Positions 7,143 through 15,731 of a stretch of DNA of 38,691 nt are shown piece by piece. The translations under genes were made by a program, and so were the position numbers. The stretch is from Vibrio sp. 14G-20 (GTDB taxonomy: Bacteria > Pseudomonadota > Gammaproteobacteria > Enterobacterales > Vibrionaceae). The DNA is taken from positions 1-38,691 of the forward strand of contig NZ_JAPHPW010000035.1 of assembly GCF_026241515.1 (NCBI RefSeq), written 5' to 3'. Each line of letters begins with the position of its first letter. Within the stretch, counting starts at the first letter, position 1. Below the pieces are notes generated by a model. That model was not told the origin of the DNA and made no database searches. It was given only the letters and a program-made list of their open reading frames with translations.

Positions 7143-9368
7143 ATGCCTACTGAAAAACCAACGATCATCTATACCATTACAGACGAAGCTCCGGCACTAG
7201 CAACGTATTCTTTGCTGCCAATCATTCAATCTTTTACGGCTTCTTCTGGTATTGACGTTGATACTCGCGATATTTCACTTGCAGGGCGCATTATTGCCAA
7301 CTTCCCTGACTACTTGAACGAAGAGCAACGTATTGGTGATGCATTAGCAGAACTAGGTGAATTGGCTAAGACACCAGAAGCGAACATCATTAAGCTTCCA
7401 AACATCTCTGCATCAGTACCTCAACTACAAGCAACAATCAAAGAGCTACAATCAAAAGGCTACGCACTTCCAAACTACCCAGAAGAAGCAAACACTGACG
7501 AAGAGAAAGCAGTTAAAGCGACTTATGATAAGATCAAGGGTAGTGCGGTAAACCCAGTATTGCGTGAAGGTAACTCAGACCGTCGTGCACCTCTTTCAGT
7601 TAAAAACTACGCGAAGAAAAACCCACACTCAATGGGAGCTTGGTCAGCAGACTCTAAGTCGCACGTTGCAAGCATGGAAGATAAAGACTTCTTCGGTAGC
7701 GAAAAGTCGACAACAATCAACGGTGCGACAGAAGTAAGCATCGAGTTTGTAGGTAAAGATGGCGCTAAGAAAACATTGAAGCCAGCATTTGCACTACAAG
7801 ATAAAGAAATCATCGATGCGTCAGTGATGAATAAGGCCGCTTTGGTTGCGTTCTTCGAGAAAGAAATCGCATCGGCTAAAGAGCAAGGTGTACTGCTTTC
7901 TCTTCACATGAAAGCAACGATGATGAAAGTATCTGACCCAGTCATCTTCGGTCACGCGGTTAAGGTTTACTACAAAGACATATTTGCTAAACATGGTCAA
8001 TTGTTCGATGAGCTAGGTGTTGATGTTAACAACGGTATCGGCGACGTGTACGCTAAAATTGCTGCACTTCCTCAAGATCAAAAAGAAGCAATCGAAGCTG
8101 ATCTACAAGCGGTATACGAGACTCAACCGCCACTAGCGATGGTTGATTCGGATCGTGGTATTACCAACCTACACGTACCAAGCGATATCATTGTTGATGC
8201 ATCTATGCCGGCAATGCTGCGTTCTTCAGGTCAAATGTGGGATCCAGAAGGTAAGCAAAAAGATACTAAAGCAATGATTCCAGATCGCAGCTACGCGAGC
8301 ATCTACCAAGCGGTCATTGATTTCTGTAAAGAGAACGGTGCGTTCGACCCAACAACTATGGGCAGCGTACCAAACGTAGGCCTAATGGCTCAAAAAGCAG
8401 AAGAGTACGGATCTCACGATAAGACATTCATTCTAGAAGCTGCTGGTCAGGTTCAAGTGGTTGATGCTTCAGGTTCTGTACTTCTAGAGCAAGACGTAGA
8501 GGAAGGCGACATCTTCCGTATGTGTCAGGTGAAAGATGCACCAATCCAAGATTGGGTTAAGCTTGCTGTGACACGTGCTCGTGCATCGGGTGTCCCAGCG
8601 GTATTTTGGCTAGATGCGTCACGCGCGCATGATGCTCAGCTTATTAAGAAAGTTGAAGCGTACCTTCCTGAATACGATACTGATGGTCTTGAAATTAAGA
8701 TCCTTGCTCCACTTGAAGCGACTCAATACTCACTGGTTCGTATCAAAGAAGGCCTAGATACAATTTCGGTTACTGGTAACGTATTACGTGATTACCTAAC
8801 AGACTTGTTCCCGATTCTAGAGCTTGGTACATCAGCTAAGATGCTATCGATTGTTCCACTAATGAACGGTGGTGGTCTGTTTGAAACAGGTGCTGGCGGC
8901 TCTGCTCCTAAGCATGTTCAACAAGTAGAGAAAGAAAACCACCTGCGTTGGGATTCCCTAGGTGAATTCTTGGCATTGGCTGCATCTCTAGAGCACCTGA
9001 GCGTAGTAACAGGTAACGCTAAAGCACAAGTTCTTGCTGATGCGCTTGATAAAGCAACGGGTGAGTTCCTTGATAACAACAAGTCTCCTTCACGTCGAGT
9101 GGGTGAGCTTGATAACCGTGGTAGCCACTACTACCTAGCGGCATACTGGGCTAAAGCGCTTGCTGAGCAAACGGCTGACGCTGATCTTGCTGCTGAGTTT
9201 GCAGGTGTGGCAAGTCAACTGGCTGAAAGTGAAGAAGCGATTGTTGCAGAGCTGAACAACGCTCAAGGTGTGGCTGGCGACTTAGGTGGTTACTACCTAT
9301 TTGACGATGCATTGGTTTCAACACTAATGCGCCCAAGCTCAACGCTAAACGCGTTTATTGATGCATAG
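7143..9368 (+). CDS. icd: NADP-dependent isocitrate dehydrogenase, monomeric type
   Basis: This 741-residue enzyme of the monomeric class (about 80 kDa) is unrelated in length to the approximately 416-residue dimeric E. coli Icd. It oxidatively decarboxylates isocitrate to 2-oxoglutarate in the TCA cycle, producing NADPH. Recognisable segments include TIIYTITDEAPALATYSLLP at the N-terminus, the substrate-binding region SDRRAPLSVKNYAKKNPHSMG near residues 145-165, and HLRWDSLGEFLAL in the coenzyme region. Codon use indicates high expression. It stands alone between a structured leader and a strong terminator, so it is probably monocistronic. Confidence 0.97.
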   Translation: MPTEKPTIIYTITDEAPALATYSLLPIIQSFTASSGIDVDTRDISLAGRIIANFPDYLNEEQRIGDALAELGELAKTPEANIIKLPNISASVPQLQATIKELQSKGYALPNYPEEANTDEEKAVKATYDKIKGSAVNPVLREGNSDRRAPLSVKNYAKKNPHSMGAWSADSKSHVASMEDKDFFGSEKSTTINGATEVSIEFVGKDGAKKTLKPAFALQDKEIIDASVMNKAALVAFFEKEIASAKEQGVLLSLHMKATMMKVSDPVIFGHAVKVYYKDIFAKHGQLFDELGVDVNNGIGDVYAKIAALPQDQKEAIEADLQAVYETQPPLAMVDSDRGITNLHVPSDIIVDASMPAMLRSSGQMWDPEGKQKDTKAMIPDRSYASIYQAVIDFCKENGAFDPTTMGSVPNVGLMAQKAEEYGSHDKTFILEAAGQVQVVDASGSVLLEQDVEEGDIFRMCQVKDAPIQDWVKLAVTRARASGVPAVFWLDASRAHDAQLIKKVEAYLPEYDTDGLEIKILAPLEATQYSLVRIKEGLDTISVTGNVLRDYLTDLFPILELGTSAKMLSIVPLMNGGGLFETGAGGSAPKHVQQVEKENHLRWDSLGEFLALAASLEHLSVVTGNAKAQVLADALDKATGEFLDNNKSPSRRVGELDNRGSHYYLAAYWAKALAEQTADADLAAEFAGVASQLAESEEAIVAELNNAQGVAGDLGGYYLFDDALVSTLMRPSSTLNAFIDA

Positions 9369-9456
9369 TGATTGGACTCATCGTTAGTCAGTCATGAACG
9401 TGATTTGCTAACGAGTTGCTTAGTCTGACAGCTAAGTTATGGATAAAGTCAAAACG

Positions 9457-9494
9457 AAAGACGCTTTAACGATAACGTTAAAGCGTCTTTTTTT
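9457..9494 (+). terminator. Rho-independent terminator of icd
   Basis: A perfect 12-bp stem, GACGCTTTAACG (9460-9471) and CGTTAAAGCGTC (9476-9487), with an ATAA loop and seven T following. Confidence 0.95.
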
Positions 9495-9584
9495 GTTCTT
9501 TTGTAATACCCCCTAAGACCTAGCTTAATAAGAATACATCCGCGAACTAATAGCCTAGCGAGTCACTTTAGAGTTCCCAAAACG

Positions 9585-9634
9585 AAAAAAACCGCTCACG
9601 TAATCCTGTGTTACAGGTATTAAATGAGCGGTTT
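9585..9634 (-). terminator. Terminator of cspD
   Basis: The outer stem is AACCGCTCA (9590-9598) and TGAGCGGTT (9625-9633). An inner hairpin CCTGT-GTT-ACAGG (9605-9617) lies inside the loop. The minus strand continues with T residues (the A-run at 9585-9590 of the plus strand). Confidence 0.85.
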
Positions 9635-9700
9635 CAATATTCTGTTTACCTGTCAGCCGTTAATGACGACTGATGGAGGTTAACATGAGTTGGCATTCGC

Positions 9701-9922
9701 CTATTTTGCGGCGCTGCCTTCTACAGGAACAACGGAGCTAGCATGCGAGCCTTTAGGTCCACTTTCTACTTCATAGTCGACCTGCTGGCCAGCCTTTAAG
9801 GTTCGGTAACCTTCCATTTGTATTGTGGAGTAGTGCGCGAAAATATCGCCGTCTTCACCTTCTGGACAAATAAAGCCAAACCCTTTGGCATTGTTAAACC
9901 ATTTTACTGTACCTGTAGCCAT
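9701..9922 (-). CDS. cspD: Cold-shock-like protein CspD
   Basis: This 73-residue single cold-shock domain has RNP1 KGFGFI at residues 13-18 and RNP2 DIFAHYS near residues 26-32. CspD binds single-stranded DNA/RNA; in E. coli it is induced in stationary phase and inhibits replication rather than acting in cold shock. The position directly upstream of and divergent from clpS-clpA is the classic cspD location and decides the name. An earlier in-frame ATG at 9931 would add three residues, but the ribosome site GAGGG is directly against that codon and about 9 nt before the ATG at 9922, so 9922 is chosen. Confidence 0.93.
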   Translation of the reverse strand: MATGTVKWFNNAKGFGFICPEGEDGDIFAHYSTIQMEGYRTLKAGQQVDYEVESGPKGSHASSVVPVEGSAAK

Positions 9923-10507
9923 GCTATACATCCCTCATGCATTTTGTTACTAACGTTGTTATATCAATTGTTGTAAGTGCGATTGATATCATTCCTACTA
10001 GCTAAAGAATTTCAGCTAATAGCTTGAATCTCGTACATTGCTTACGGAAATTAACGCTACCCTGCGTAATTATTCCTTATTGTTAATTTTTGAAGCGTGT
10101 TACTGATTTTAAATCATGTTGCAAAAATGTACTGAAAAACCTTTTAGCTCCAATGTAGCTAATGATTGAGCACAGTCAATAGCAAATTGGTATAAAAGTG
10201 ATCAATTTTAATAACAAATCACATTCGAGATTAACTGCAAACTATTAACTAAATAGTAACTTAGTGGTGATCTTATCGTTAATATCAATAGTTATGGCGT
10301 CTTTTTAATCAATCACATATGTTAATCCTGTTAATCGAGATCTTTTATTTGCAGCGATGGAAATGGTGGATTAGGCTCAGTATAGAGGAATATTTTTTGG
10401 TACTGTTTCTCGGTGCAGTTTCTTAGTACACCGTAAAGCGTGAATGTGGTAAATTTGAGTTAGGTAAACACTCACGATTTCCGAAAAATAACCCTTAGCA
10501 AAGCGAT
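9923..10507. other. cspD-clpS divergent intergenic region
   Basis: This 585-bp AT-rich region contains promoters for cspD (left) and clpS (right). An 8-bp inverted repeat, ATATCAAT (9961-9968) and ATTGATAT (9982-9989) with a 13-bp spacer, lies 39-67 bp upstream of cspD and is a candidate operator. A smaller inverted pair ACTATT-AACTA-AATAGT lies around 10240-10260. No credible small gene or tRNA was found. Confidence 0.55.
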
Positions 10508-10828
10508 ATGAGCAGAAACTTTGAATGGGCATCTCCAGGCTCAGATTTACTGGAGAAAGAAGCAACAAAAGTAAAGCCACCGGCTATGTATAACGTTGTG
10601 TTAAATAACGATGACTACACGCCCATGGACTTTGTAATCGAGATCCTAGAGCGATTCTTCTCACTAGATATCGAAAAAGCAACGGAAGTGATGCTCAAGG
10701 TTCATTATGAAGGTAAAGCTATTTGCGGCACATACAGTGCTGAGATAGCGGAAACAAAGGTAGCGCAGGTCACGATGTACTCAAAGGAAAATGAGCATCC
10801 GCTACTATGTACAATGGAGCAAGTATAA
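10508..10828 (+). CDS. clpS: ATP-dependent Clp protease adaptor ClpS
   Basis: This 106-residue N-degron adaptor binds proteins bearing N-terminal Leu, Phe, Tyr or Trp and hands them to ClpA. The residues that form the binding pocket in E. coli ClpS are present at the same numbers: Asn34-Asp35 in VVLNNDDYTPM and His66 in KVHYEGKAICG. The C-terminus (ENEHPLLCTMEQV) also fits. The N-terminal tail (residues 1-25), which engages the ClpA pore in the known mechanism, is intact. It lies 39 bp upstream of clpA and is surely co-transcribed. The ribosome site is weak. Confidence 0.97.
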   Translation: MSRNFEWASPGSDLLEKEATKVKPPAMYNVVLNNDDYTPMDFVIEILERFFSLDIEKATEVMLKVHYEGKAICGTYSAEIAETKVAQVTMYSKENEHPLLCTMEQV

Positions 10829-10867
10829 ATTGCTCGAACAACACTGTTGTTCCCTTAGGAGGTACTT

Positions 10868-13141
10868 ATGCTAAATAAAGAATTAGAGACGAGTTTAAAT
10901 GGCGCATTTGCTCGTGCGCGTGACAAGCGACATGAATTTATGACTGTCGAACACCTCCTACTAGCATTATTAGAAAATGATGCGGCCAAGGAAGCGCTCC
11001 AAGCTTGTCAGGCTGATCTCGATGCTCTTCGCAATGAGCTCGATATTTTTATCGATCAAACGACCCCACTTATCCCTGAAAGCGACGAAACTCGTGAAAC
11101 TCAGCCTACGTTGAGCTTTCAACGAGTACTTCAACGCGCTGTTTTCCATGTCCAATCTTCAGGTCGCAGCGAAGTAACAGGTGCTAATGTACTTGTGGCT
11201 ATTTTTAGTGAGCAAGAATCTCACGCGGCATATCTTCTTAAGAAAAACGACATTAGTCGCTTAGACATTGTTAACTTCATCTCACACGGTATTACCAAAG
11301 CCAGTAATGAAGGCGACAGTCCTTCGTCATCTGATTCATTTGGTGGTGCAGAGAACGCTGAAGAAGCGAACTCCGAAGATCGTTTAGAAAACTTTGCCAC
11401 CAACCTTAACGAAGTAGCGAAGCAGGGTAACATTGACCCATTAATCGGTCGTGACAAAGAGCTAGAACGTACTATCCAAGTTCTGTGTCGTCGTCGCAAG
11501 AACAACCCTCTGTTAGTGGGTGAGGCGGGTGTAGGTAAAACTGCCATCGCGGAAGGTCTTGCATGGCGCATCGTTGAAGGGCAAGTGCCTGAAATCATTC
11601 AGAGTAGCGTAATTTATTCTCTAGATATCGGTTCACTGCTTGCGGGAACGAAATATCGTGGTGACTTTGAGAAACGTTTTAAAGCGATTCTTAAGCAACT
11701 AGAAAAAGAAGAAGACGCGATTCTGTTCATCGATGAGATCCACACCATTATTGGTGCGGGTGCAGCCTCTGGTGGTCAGGTTGATGCGGCAAACTTAATT
11801 AAACCGTTACTAAGCAGTGGCAAATTACGTTGCATCGGTTCAACAACCTACCAAGAGTACAGCAGTATTTTTGAGAAGGAGCGTGCTTTAGCTCGTCGCT
11901 TCCAGAAAATCGACATTATTGAACCATCTCTAGACGATACTACCAAGATTCTGATTGGCTTGAAGCCAAAATACGAAGCTCACCACGAAGTGCGCTACAC
12001 CAACAAAGCGTTGCGTGCCGCTGTGGAGCTGTCTGCTAAATACATTAATGAACGTCACCTTCCAGATAAGGCAATTGACGTAATCGATGAAGCGGGCGCT
12101 CGTAGCCGTTTGGCTCCTGCAAGCCGTCGTAAGAAAACGGTAAGCGTGGCTGATATTGAGTCAATGGTCGCGAAAATGGCGCGTATTCCTGAAAAGTCAG
12201 TATCGTCTTCAGACAAAGATACACTGCAGAAACTGGATGACCGCATGAAAATGTTGGTATTCGGACAAGACCCTGCAATCGATGTATTGAGCGAAGCGAT
12301 TAAGCTAACCCGTGCTGGATTAGGTGCAGACAATAAACCTGTTGGTTCATTCTTGTTTGCTGGTCCTACTGGTGTCGGTAAAACAGAGGTGACTGTTCAG
12401 CTGTCTAAGTTGATGGGTATTGAGCTTCTGCGCTTTGATATGTCTGAGTACGGTGAGCGACACTCAGTGAGCCGCTTGATTGGTGCTCCTCCTGGTTATG
12501 TTGGTTACGACCAAGGTGGTCTGCTAACTGATGCCGTAATCAAGAACCCGCACTCTGTTGTGTTACTGGATGAAATCGAGAAAGCTCACCCAGATATCTT
12601 TAACTTGCTACTGCAGGTAATGGATAACGGCACGCTAACTGACAACAATGGTCGCAAAGCGGACTTCCGCAATGTGATTCTAGTGATGACGACCAACGCA
12701 GGTGTGGCTGAAACCGAGAAGAAATCGATCGGCCTGATCCAACAAGATCATGCGCCAGATGCGATGGGCGAAATCAAGAAGGTGTTTACTCCTGAGTTCC
12801 GTAACCGTCTCGATAATATCATTTGGTTCAACAGCCTTGATCCAAGTGTGATTAGCCAAGTAGTTGACAAGTTCATTGTCGAGCTTCAGGTTCAACTGGA
12901 CGCTCGTGGCGTGTCTTTAGAGGTTTCTGAGGATGCTCGTCACTGGTTAGCTGATAAAGGCTATGACAAGACCATGGGTGCTCGTCCAATGGGGCGTGTG
13001 ATTCAAGAGAAGCTTAAGAAACCACTTGCGAATGAATTACTGTTCGGTAGCTTGGTTGATGGCGGTACGGTTAAAGTATCCCTGAAAAAAGACGAATTGG
13101 ATTTCATCTATGTTGGTGCTAAAGAAGAGGTTATGCACTAA
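10868..13141 (+). CDS. clpA: ATP-dependent Clp protease ATP-binding subunit ClpA
   Basis: This 757-residue AAA+ unfoldase partners ClpP. It has an N-terminal Clp repeat domain (about 1-145), a linker rich in S/E/D (about 148-172), NBD1 with Walker A GEAGVGKT (218-225) and Walker B FIDEIH, and NBD2 with Walker A GPTGVGKT and a LLDEIEKAHPD Walker B. The IGL loop that docks into ClpP is visible as KKSIGLIQQD. Absence of the long coiled-coil middle domain distinguishes it from ClpB and ClpC. A near-perfect Shine-Dalgarno (TTAGGAGGT) lies 6 nt ahead of the ATG. ClpP is not encoded in the window. Confidence 0.97.
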   Translation: MLNKELETSLNGAFARARDKRHEFMTVEHLLLALLENDAAKEALQACQADLDALRNELDIFIDQTTPLIPESDETRETQPTLSFQRVLQRAVFHVQSSGRSEVTGANVLVAIFSEQESHAAYLLKKNDISRLDIVNFISHGITKASNEGDSPSSSDSFGGAENAEEANSEDRLENFATNLNEVAKQGNIDPLIGRDKELERTIQVLCRRRKNNPLLVGEAGVGKTAIAEGLAWRIVEGQVPEIIQSSVIYSLDIGSLLAGTKYRGDFEKRFKAILKQLEKEEDAILFIDEIHTIIGAGAASGGQVDAANLIKPLLSSGKLRCIGSTTYQEYSSIFEKERALARRFQKIDIIEPSLDDTTKILIGLKPKYEAHHEVRYTNKALRAAVELSAKYINERHLPDKAIDVIDEAGARSRLAPASRRKKTVSVADIESMVAKMARIPEKSVSSSDKDTLQKLDDRMKMLVFGQDPAIDVLSEAIKLTRAGLGADNKPVGSFLFAGPTGVGKTEVTVQLSKLMGIELLRFDMSEYGERHSVSRLIGAPPGYVGYDQGGLLTDAVIKNPHSVVLLDEIEKAHPDIFNLLLQVMDNGTLTDNNGRKADFRNVILVMTTNAGVAETEKKSIGLIQQDHAPDAMGEIKKVFTPEFRNRLDNIIWFNSLDPSVISQVVDKFIVELQVQLDARGVSLEVSEDARHWLADKGYDKTMGARPMGRVIQEKLKKPLANELLFGSLVDGGTVKVSLKKDELDFIYVGAKEEVMH

Positions 13142-13173
13142 CGAAGTGATTGATAACTCAAGGGCTTAAATAT

Positions 13174-13204
13174 AAAACGCATGACTTCGGTTGTGCGTTT
13201 TTTT
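13174..13204 (+). terminator. Terminator of clpA with UUCG tetraloop
   Basis: AACGCATGAC (13176-13185) and GTTGTGCGTT (13190-13199) form a 10-bp stem with two G-U pairs, closed by a C(TTCG)G tetraloop and followed by a T-run. The heptamer repeat begins 7 bp downstream. Confidence 0.93.
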
Positions 13205-13209
13205 ATGTT

Positions 13210-13266
<57 letters not shown>

Positions 13267-13301
13267 TGATATGTGCTTGTGTAGTAAAAAGTTCAGGCAA
13301 T

Positions 13302-13324
13302 AAAAAACGGAGCATTAAGCTCCG
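13302..13324 (-). terminator. Terminator of infA
   Basis: The stem is CGGAGC (13308-13313) and GCTCCG (13319-13324), with a 5-nt loop. On the minus strand it is followed by six T (the A-run at 13302-13307). Confidence 0.9.
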
Positions 13325-13351
13325 CCTCTTATTGTATTCGCTAATAAAAAA

Positions 13352-13570
13352 TTAACGAGCACGGAAGACGATGCGGCCTTTAGAAAGGTCGTATGGAGTC
13401 ATCTCAACAGTTACTTTATCACCAGTAAGAATACGGATGTAGTTCTTACGCATTTTACCAGAGATGTGTGCTGTCACTACGTGACCGTTTTCAAGCTCAA
13501 CACGGAACATTGTGTTTGGTAGAGTATCAAGGACAGTGCCTTGCATCTCGATTACGTCTTCTTTAGCCAT
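13352..13570 (-). CDS. infA: Translation initiation factor IF-1
   Basis: This 72-residue OB-fold protein binds the ribosomal A site during initiation together with IF-2 and IF-3. The sequence MAKEDVIEMQGTVLDTLPNT through the SKGRIVFRAR end is essentially canonical and the length matches E. coli IF-1 exactly. The ribosome site AGAGGA is strong. It lies downstream of bpt on the same strand, with an 81-bp gap. In E. coli, infA also sits between clpA and aat, although a serine tRNA gene found there is absent here. Confidence 0.98.
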   Translation of the reverse strand: MAKEDVIEMQGTVLDTLPNTMFRVELENGHVVTAHISGKMRKNYIRILTGDKVTVEMTPYDLSKGRIVFRAR

Positions 13571-13651
13571 CTAATCCTCTTTCGAAATTTGGCGGTTTTC
13601 AACGGCTTGATTGTGCCGTTAAAATCAAAATATGTAAAGTTGTCGCGTATT

Positions 13652-14350
13652 CTACCCTTGCCACCGCTGATTTACTAGCCTTTGATGACGTTGAAATCGT
13701 ACTTTATAGTTCATCGCAGGGCATTCATCGATCTGATAACCTAAATATAACCACTGTTTTTGTTCTTTCTGGGCATGCTGAATCTGAAACAGAACACCGA
13801 GTGTTCCCATGGAGATATCGATATCAGGATCGAAGAAGGTATAAAATGCGCTGGTGCAGTTTGACATCACATCAGTGACGGCGATGCCGACCAATTGGTT
13901 GCTATCATAGATGTGCATGAACTTTGTAGCAAGCCATTCATTTTTTGAGAATTGTAGGAATTCATCTTTTTTGGGTGGATACATGGTTCCCGAACGATGA
14001 CGGGCGGTGATGTAACGGCTATATAAATCAAACCAGTTGTCGTCCATCGCGTCTTTTAATTCCCAGCGAAAGGTTTTAGCCTTGTTGAGGATTCGACGTT
14101 GGCTTTTGGAAAACTTAACCTCGGGGATCGAAAGGCGAATCGCTTGGCACGCAGAGCAACTGTCGCAATGTGGCTTATAAATTGTCGCTCCACTGCGACG
14201 AAATCCGTTTGCTAGCAGAACTTCATAATTGTCGGAAGTATGCATGTGCTCATCAAGCGTGACTGCCACTCTTTCTTCAAGGTGTGGTAAATAACTGCAA
14301 GCGTGATTGTCTGTTAATCCAATTCTGATTTGTTGTAAATCTGGATTCAT
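13652..14350 (-). CDS. bpt: Aspartate/glutamate leucyltransferase (Bpt)
   Basis: This 232-residue aminoacyl-tRNA-protein transferase is related to eukaryotic ATE1. Bpt moves Leu from Leu-tRNA to proteins with N-terminal Asp or Glu, creating a primary N-degron for ClpS. The N-terminal ATE-type cysteine motif CDSCSACQ lies near residues 62-69. The C-terminal region contains LGYQIDECPAMNYKVRFQRH, typical of the family. An in-frame ATG at 14371 would add seven residues (MAKGNAL), but those codons contain the ribosome site (AAAGGA) for the ATG at 14350, which is chosen. Its ATG overlaps the aat stop in a TAATG arrangement, so translation is coupled. Older annotation calls this family arginyltransferase. 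Confidence 0.93.
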   Translation of the reverse strand: MNPDLQQIRIGLTDNHACSYLPHLEERVAVTLDEHMHTSDNYEVLLANGFRRSGATIYKPHCDSCSACQAIRLSIPEVKFSKSQRRILNKAKTFRWELKDAMDDNWFDLYSRYITARHRSGTMYPPKKDEFLQFSKNEWLATKFMHIYDSNQLVGIAVTDVMSNCTSAFYTFFDPDIDISMGTLGVLFQIQHAQKEQKQWLYLGYQIDECPAMNYKVRFQRHQRLVNQRWQG

Positions 14351-15060
14351 TAAGGCATTTCCTTTAGCCATTGGGTTTTAAAGCATGCATCGTTAACGGA
14401 GAACTCTTTGAGTAATTGCAGAGAGCCTAGGAATTCATCCCTATCAACCTCGATAGCGCCTAAGGATTCCAAGTGAGGGTTCATGACTTGGCAATCAATC
14501 AGTTGTCCGCCGAATTGTGTAAAGTGTTCACAAAAGTACCACAGCGCAATTTTAGAGGCATTGGTCTTCAGGCTGAACATCGATTCACCGCAAAAGACTT
14601 GGCCTCTTTGTAAGCCGTAAAGTCCGCCGATCAGTTCATCATCTTGCCAAACCTCAACCGAGTGGCAGAAACCTAATGAAGCGAGTTTGCGGTAGGCTGA
14701 CTGCATGTCGCTGTTTAGCCAAGTTTCTTCTTCGGGTCTTAGTGAAGAGCAATAACCAATTACTCTGTCCGTCGCTTTGTTGATGCTGACACGGTAATTG
14801 TGCTTTCTTTGAAACTTTTTAAGACTTTTTGACGGTTCGAATGTCTTAGGATTAAATACCGCTCGCGGTGCAGGGCTCCACCAAAGTATAGGCTCACCTG
14901 GGCCATACCATGGAAATATACCTTGGCTATAAGCGTTTAAAATTCGCACTGGTGATAAATCACCACCGAAGGCGAGCAGACCGTTGGGTTCATCAAGCGC
15001 GTCGAAAGGCGAAGGAAACTCTATACTGGTAGTATCAAGTTCGGTTAGGTATATAGTCAT
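14350..15060 (-). CDS. aat: Leucyl/phenylalanyl-tRNA-protein transferase (Aat)
   Basis: This 236-residue enzyme transfers Leu or Phe from its tRNA to proteins with N-terminal Lys or Arg, making substrates for ClpS-ClpAP. The segments FPWYGPGEPILWWSPAPRAVF (about residues 49-69), GGLYGLQRGQVFCGESMFS and DCQVMNPHLESLGA are characteristic. It is co-transcribed with bpt through a one-base stop/start overlap. Its start is the only good ATG, though the ribosome site is weak. With clpS-clpA about 1.2 kb away, the whole primary and secondary N-degron route is clustered. Confidence 0.95.
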   Translation of the reverse strand: MTIYLTELDTTSIEFPSPFDALDEPNGLLAFGGDLSPVRILNAYSQGIFPWYGPGEPILWWSPAPRAVFNPKTFEPSKSLKKFQRKHNYRVSINKATDRVIGYCSSLRPEEETWLNSDMQSAYRKLASLGFCHSVEVWQDDELIGGLYGLQRGQVFCGESMFSLKTNASKIALWYFCEHFTQFGGQLIDCQVMNPHLESLGAIEVDRDEFLGSLQLLKEFSVNDACFKTQWLKEMP

Positions 15061-15113
15061 AAGTACCGCATTACAGATTAATCACTGACCAAGAGGTCTT
15101 TAGGAGTTTTACC

Positions 15114-15569
15114 ATGAAGAAGTTGCTTTGGATTTTACTTGTTTTGCCCATGTTGGCAAATGCAGCTTACAACAGAAATCAAGCTCGACCAGTAAACGAG
15201 GTGGTTTATGGTGAGATTGATACGGTCAGATACATCACTCAGCAAGAGATCGTTGAGTCGAAAGCGAATGGTTGGGAAACCTTGTTAGGTGCGGCGATTG
15301 GTGGCTTGATTGGTAATCAGTTTGGCGGCGGCACCGGTAAAGAAGTGGCGACAGCTGTCGGTGCAGTAGCGGGCGCGGGTATTGCTCGTAACCGAGGTAA
15401 CACACAATATAAAGTAGAGTACAAATTGGTCGAGTTGTTGGTCAAAACCAAAGACGACAAGTTGGTTAACATTATCCAAGATGTCGATAACTCGATGTTG
15501 TTCAACCGAGGCGATGATGTACGAATTCTCTATTTTTCAGATGGTGTTCGAGTTGATCTAGCGTACTAG
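15114..15569 (+). CDS. Glycine-zipper (2TM) envelope protein
   Basis: This 151-residue protein has a signal peptide (MKKLLWILLVLPMLANA, cleavage near residue 17; no lipobox cysteine). A glycine-zipper region at about residues 46-85 (LLGAAIGGLIGNQFGGGTGK followed by AVGAVAGAGIARNRG) resembles SlyB/PcoM-type 2TM domains found in envelope-stress proteins. The C-terminal part (about 95-151) is predicted beta-rich. It is probably periplasmic or outer-membrane associated; function is unknown. Shine-Dalgarno TAGGAG lies 8 nt before the ATG. It is divergent from aat and about 160 bp ahead of aroA, with no terminator between, but co-function with aroA is unlikely. Confidence 0.8.
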   Translation: MKKLLWILLVLPMLANAAYNRNQARPVNEVVYGEIDTVRYITQQEIVESKANGWETLLGAAIGGLIGNQFGGGTGKEVATAVGAVAGAGIARNRGNTQYKVEYKLVELLVKTKDDKLVNIIQDVDNSMLFNRGDDVRILYFSDGVRVDLAY

Positions 15570-15731
15570 TATGTAAATACGATTGATTGGCTAATTAATC
15601 ATCGGTTTGAGCGGGATTAGCTCTGGAGTTCGTTGGAAAAGTTCGTTAGTCTGCAAGTACGAAGAATTATTCATCACCCGAAAATAAATACGCGCCAGTG
15701 ACTTCGGGTGGTACAAGGACTATAAGATTTA

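Larger units (their letters stand above)
9369..9700. other. Convergent icd-cspD intergenic region
   Basis: This 332-bp region between convergent genes contains the icd terminator (9457-9494) and the cspD terminator (9585-9634), each entered separately. I see nothing gene-like in the remainder. Confidence 0.6.

Noticed and set aside
10377..10580. 67-codon minus-strand frame overlapping clpS
   Set aside because: Covers the clpS 5' end; composition not protein-like.
11221..11598. 125-codon minus-strand frame inside clpA
   Set aside because: Antisense shadow of the conserved ClpA NBD1 coding sequence; no ribosome site or family resemblance.
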